From Accumulibacter sp. (GTDB lineage Bacteria > Pseudomonadota > Gammaproteobacteria > Burkholderiales > Rhodocyclaceae): a stretch of 64,000 nt of DNA. Shown here piece after piece: positions 63,288 to 64,000 of this stretch. The DNA lies in assembly GCA_024235695.1 (NCBI GenBank), contig JACKLX010000006.1, positions 160,537-224,536 of the forward strand, given 5' to 3'. Numbering within the stretch: the first letter of the stretch is position 1; every line of letters begins with the position of its first letter. Under the pieces are notes generated by a model. It searched no databases. It saw nothing but the letters and a program-made list of their open reading frames with translations, and was not told the DNA's origin. The position numbers and the translations under genes were made by a program.

Positions 63288-64000
63288 ATGGTACGGCAAG
63301 CTGCTTTCGTCCCGCGGTTTGATTGTCGTTTGACGCGGGTCGCGCGCCTCGTCCCTCGCACCGCCCGACGGCGCGCCGAATCCCTGCGCCGCCAGATGAT
63401 TGCCACCCAGGAAGAACTCGATTGGCGCTGCTACCGGCTCTACGGCCTGCTGCCGGCCGGCGGCGATGCCGCGGCCTACGAGCACCCGGCACCGCCCGAG
63501 GTCGCGCTCGGCGAACGCGCCTTCGAGATCGTGTTGGCACGCCGCATGGCCGGTGGCAGCGAGACCACCACCTGGTTCGAGCGCCATGGCTCGACGCCGA
63601 CGACCGACGTCCCCGCCCGCTGGCCGGACGACTACCGCCAGGTCGTGCAGCGCCGCATCGAGCTGATCGAGTCCGACCGCAACATCGGCCTGATCGAGCG
63701 CCCCGAATACAAACGCCGCTGGAATACCCCGTCGTTGGAGTCGCAGGAGCAGGCCGCGCTGCGCGATTGGCTGCTGGCCCGGCTGGAGTCATCTCGTTTC
63801 TGGCCGCGCGCGGACGACAGTGCCGGCGACGACGCCCCGCAGCTGATGTCGGCCTCCCGGCTGGCCGATGCCGCCGGGCGCGATGCCGAATTCATGCAGC
63901 TCGGCGCGCTCTACGCGGGCCATGCCGACTTCGACCTGAACCAGCTCGTCGCCAAACTCGTCGCTTCCGAGTCCGTGCCCTTTCTGCCCGTATTGCGCTA
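63288..64000 (+). CDS. BREX-2 PglX C-terminal-like ORF (runs off the window)
   Basis: An open frame from ATG 63288, with GGGAGGA five bases before it, to the window edge (237 codons). After about 30 basic residues it resembles the C-terminal part of the BREX-2 methyltransferase PglX: RRQMIATQEELDWRCYRLYG, IGLIERPEYKRRWNTPSLES, QAALRDWLLARLESSRFWPR, and RDAEFMQLGALYAGHADFDL followed by LVAKLVASESVPFLPVLRY. The methyltransferase half, including any NPPY motif, is absent; the DNA upstream is the cytochrome gene on the other strand. So this is either a truncated relic of pglX that gained a start or a split version. Assignment is from memory of the family. Confidence 0.65.
   Translation, partial: MVRQAAFVPRFDCRLTRVARLVPRTARRRAESLRRQMIATQEELDWRCYRLYGLLPAGGDAAAYEHPAPPEVALGERAFEIVLARRMAGGSETTTWFERHGSTPTTDVPARWPDDYRQVVQRRIELIESDRNIGLIERPEYKRRWNTPSLESQEQAALRDWLLARLESSRFWPRADDSAGDDAPQLMSASRLADAAGRDAEFMQLGALYAGHADFDLNQLVAKLVASESVPFLPVLR

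Overview
The window is GC-rich chromosomal DNA, densely coding, with most start codons preceded by GGAG-type ribosome binding sites. YceI/cytochrome b561 genes, an aconitase, the oxidative pentose-phosphate genes, PEP-CTERM proteins and giant RTX adhesin-like proteins together suggest a betaproteobacterium of the Rhodocyclales type, such as a Candidatus Accumulibacter-like floc former. That placement is inference from gene content; there is no rRNA or other taxonomic marker.

Left third (1-25 kb). A partial SulP permease, a DUF3820 protein, a PfpI protein and aconitase acnA come first. Then follow a patatin phospholipase translationally coupled to a deoxyribosyltransferase-like/TPR protein, a large MscS channel and an MFS exporter. 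A LysR regulator is divergent from an NmrA/extradiol dioxygenase/cytochrome b561/YceI/YceI run. CDGSH, nitroreductase and cpdA genes, a GCS2 ligase with an M14 deacylase, an RCC1-like protein and a bacteriohemerythrin complete this part.

Middle (22-39 kb). A minus-strand run holds gnd, zwf, a small ORF, a SLOG-TIR fusion overlapping a panE-like reductase, and hydrolases. Plus-strand pgl is divergent from gnd. HupE/TPR genes and a four-gene sugar ABC transporter follow.

Centre of interest (39.4-60.8 kb). One LuxR-type regulator sits between two operon-like groups arranged as mirror images. To the left are a PEP-CTERM protein and then a 1,803-aa RTX/Calx-beta/vWD protein. To the right are a 3,676-aa RTX/FG-GAP/Calx-beta/vWD protein, then a PEP-CTERM protein, possibly followed by two lipoproteins. 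The same C5-N8-G5 inverted repeat occurs ahead of the left group and between the LuxR gene and the right group. In all three promoter directions a TAGNNT hexamer begins exactly 33.5 bp from the centre of the repeat. I read this as a cell-surface or matrix regulon under the LuxR protein. The 3,676-aa protein also carries an AT-richer segment encoding a family I.3 lipase-like domain that has lost its catalytic Ser and, apparently, its His.

Right end (60.8-64 kb). An IS3-family element with an A8G frameshift site is followed by a molybdopterin-domain/cytochrome c protein. At the edge begins an ORF resembling only the C-terminal part of the BREX-2 protein PglX, so a defence island may start or be decaying here.
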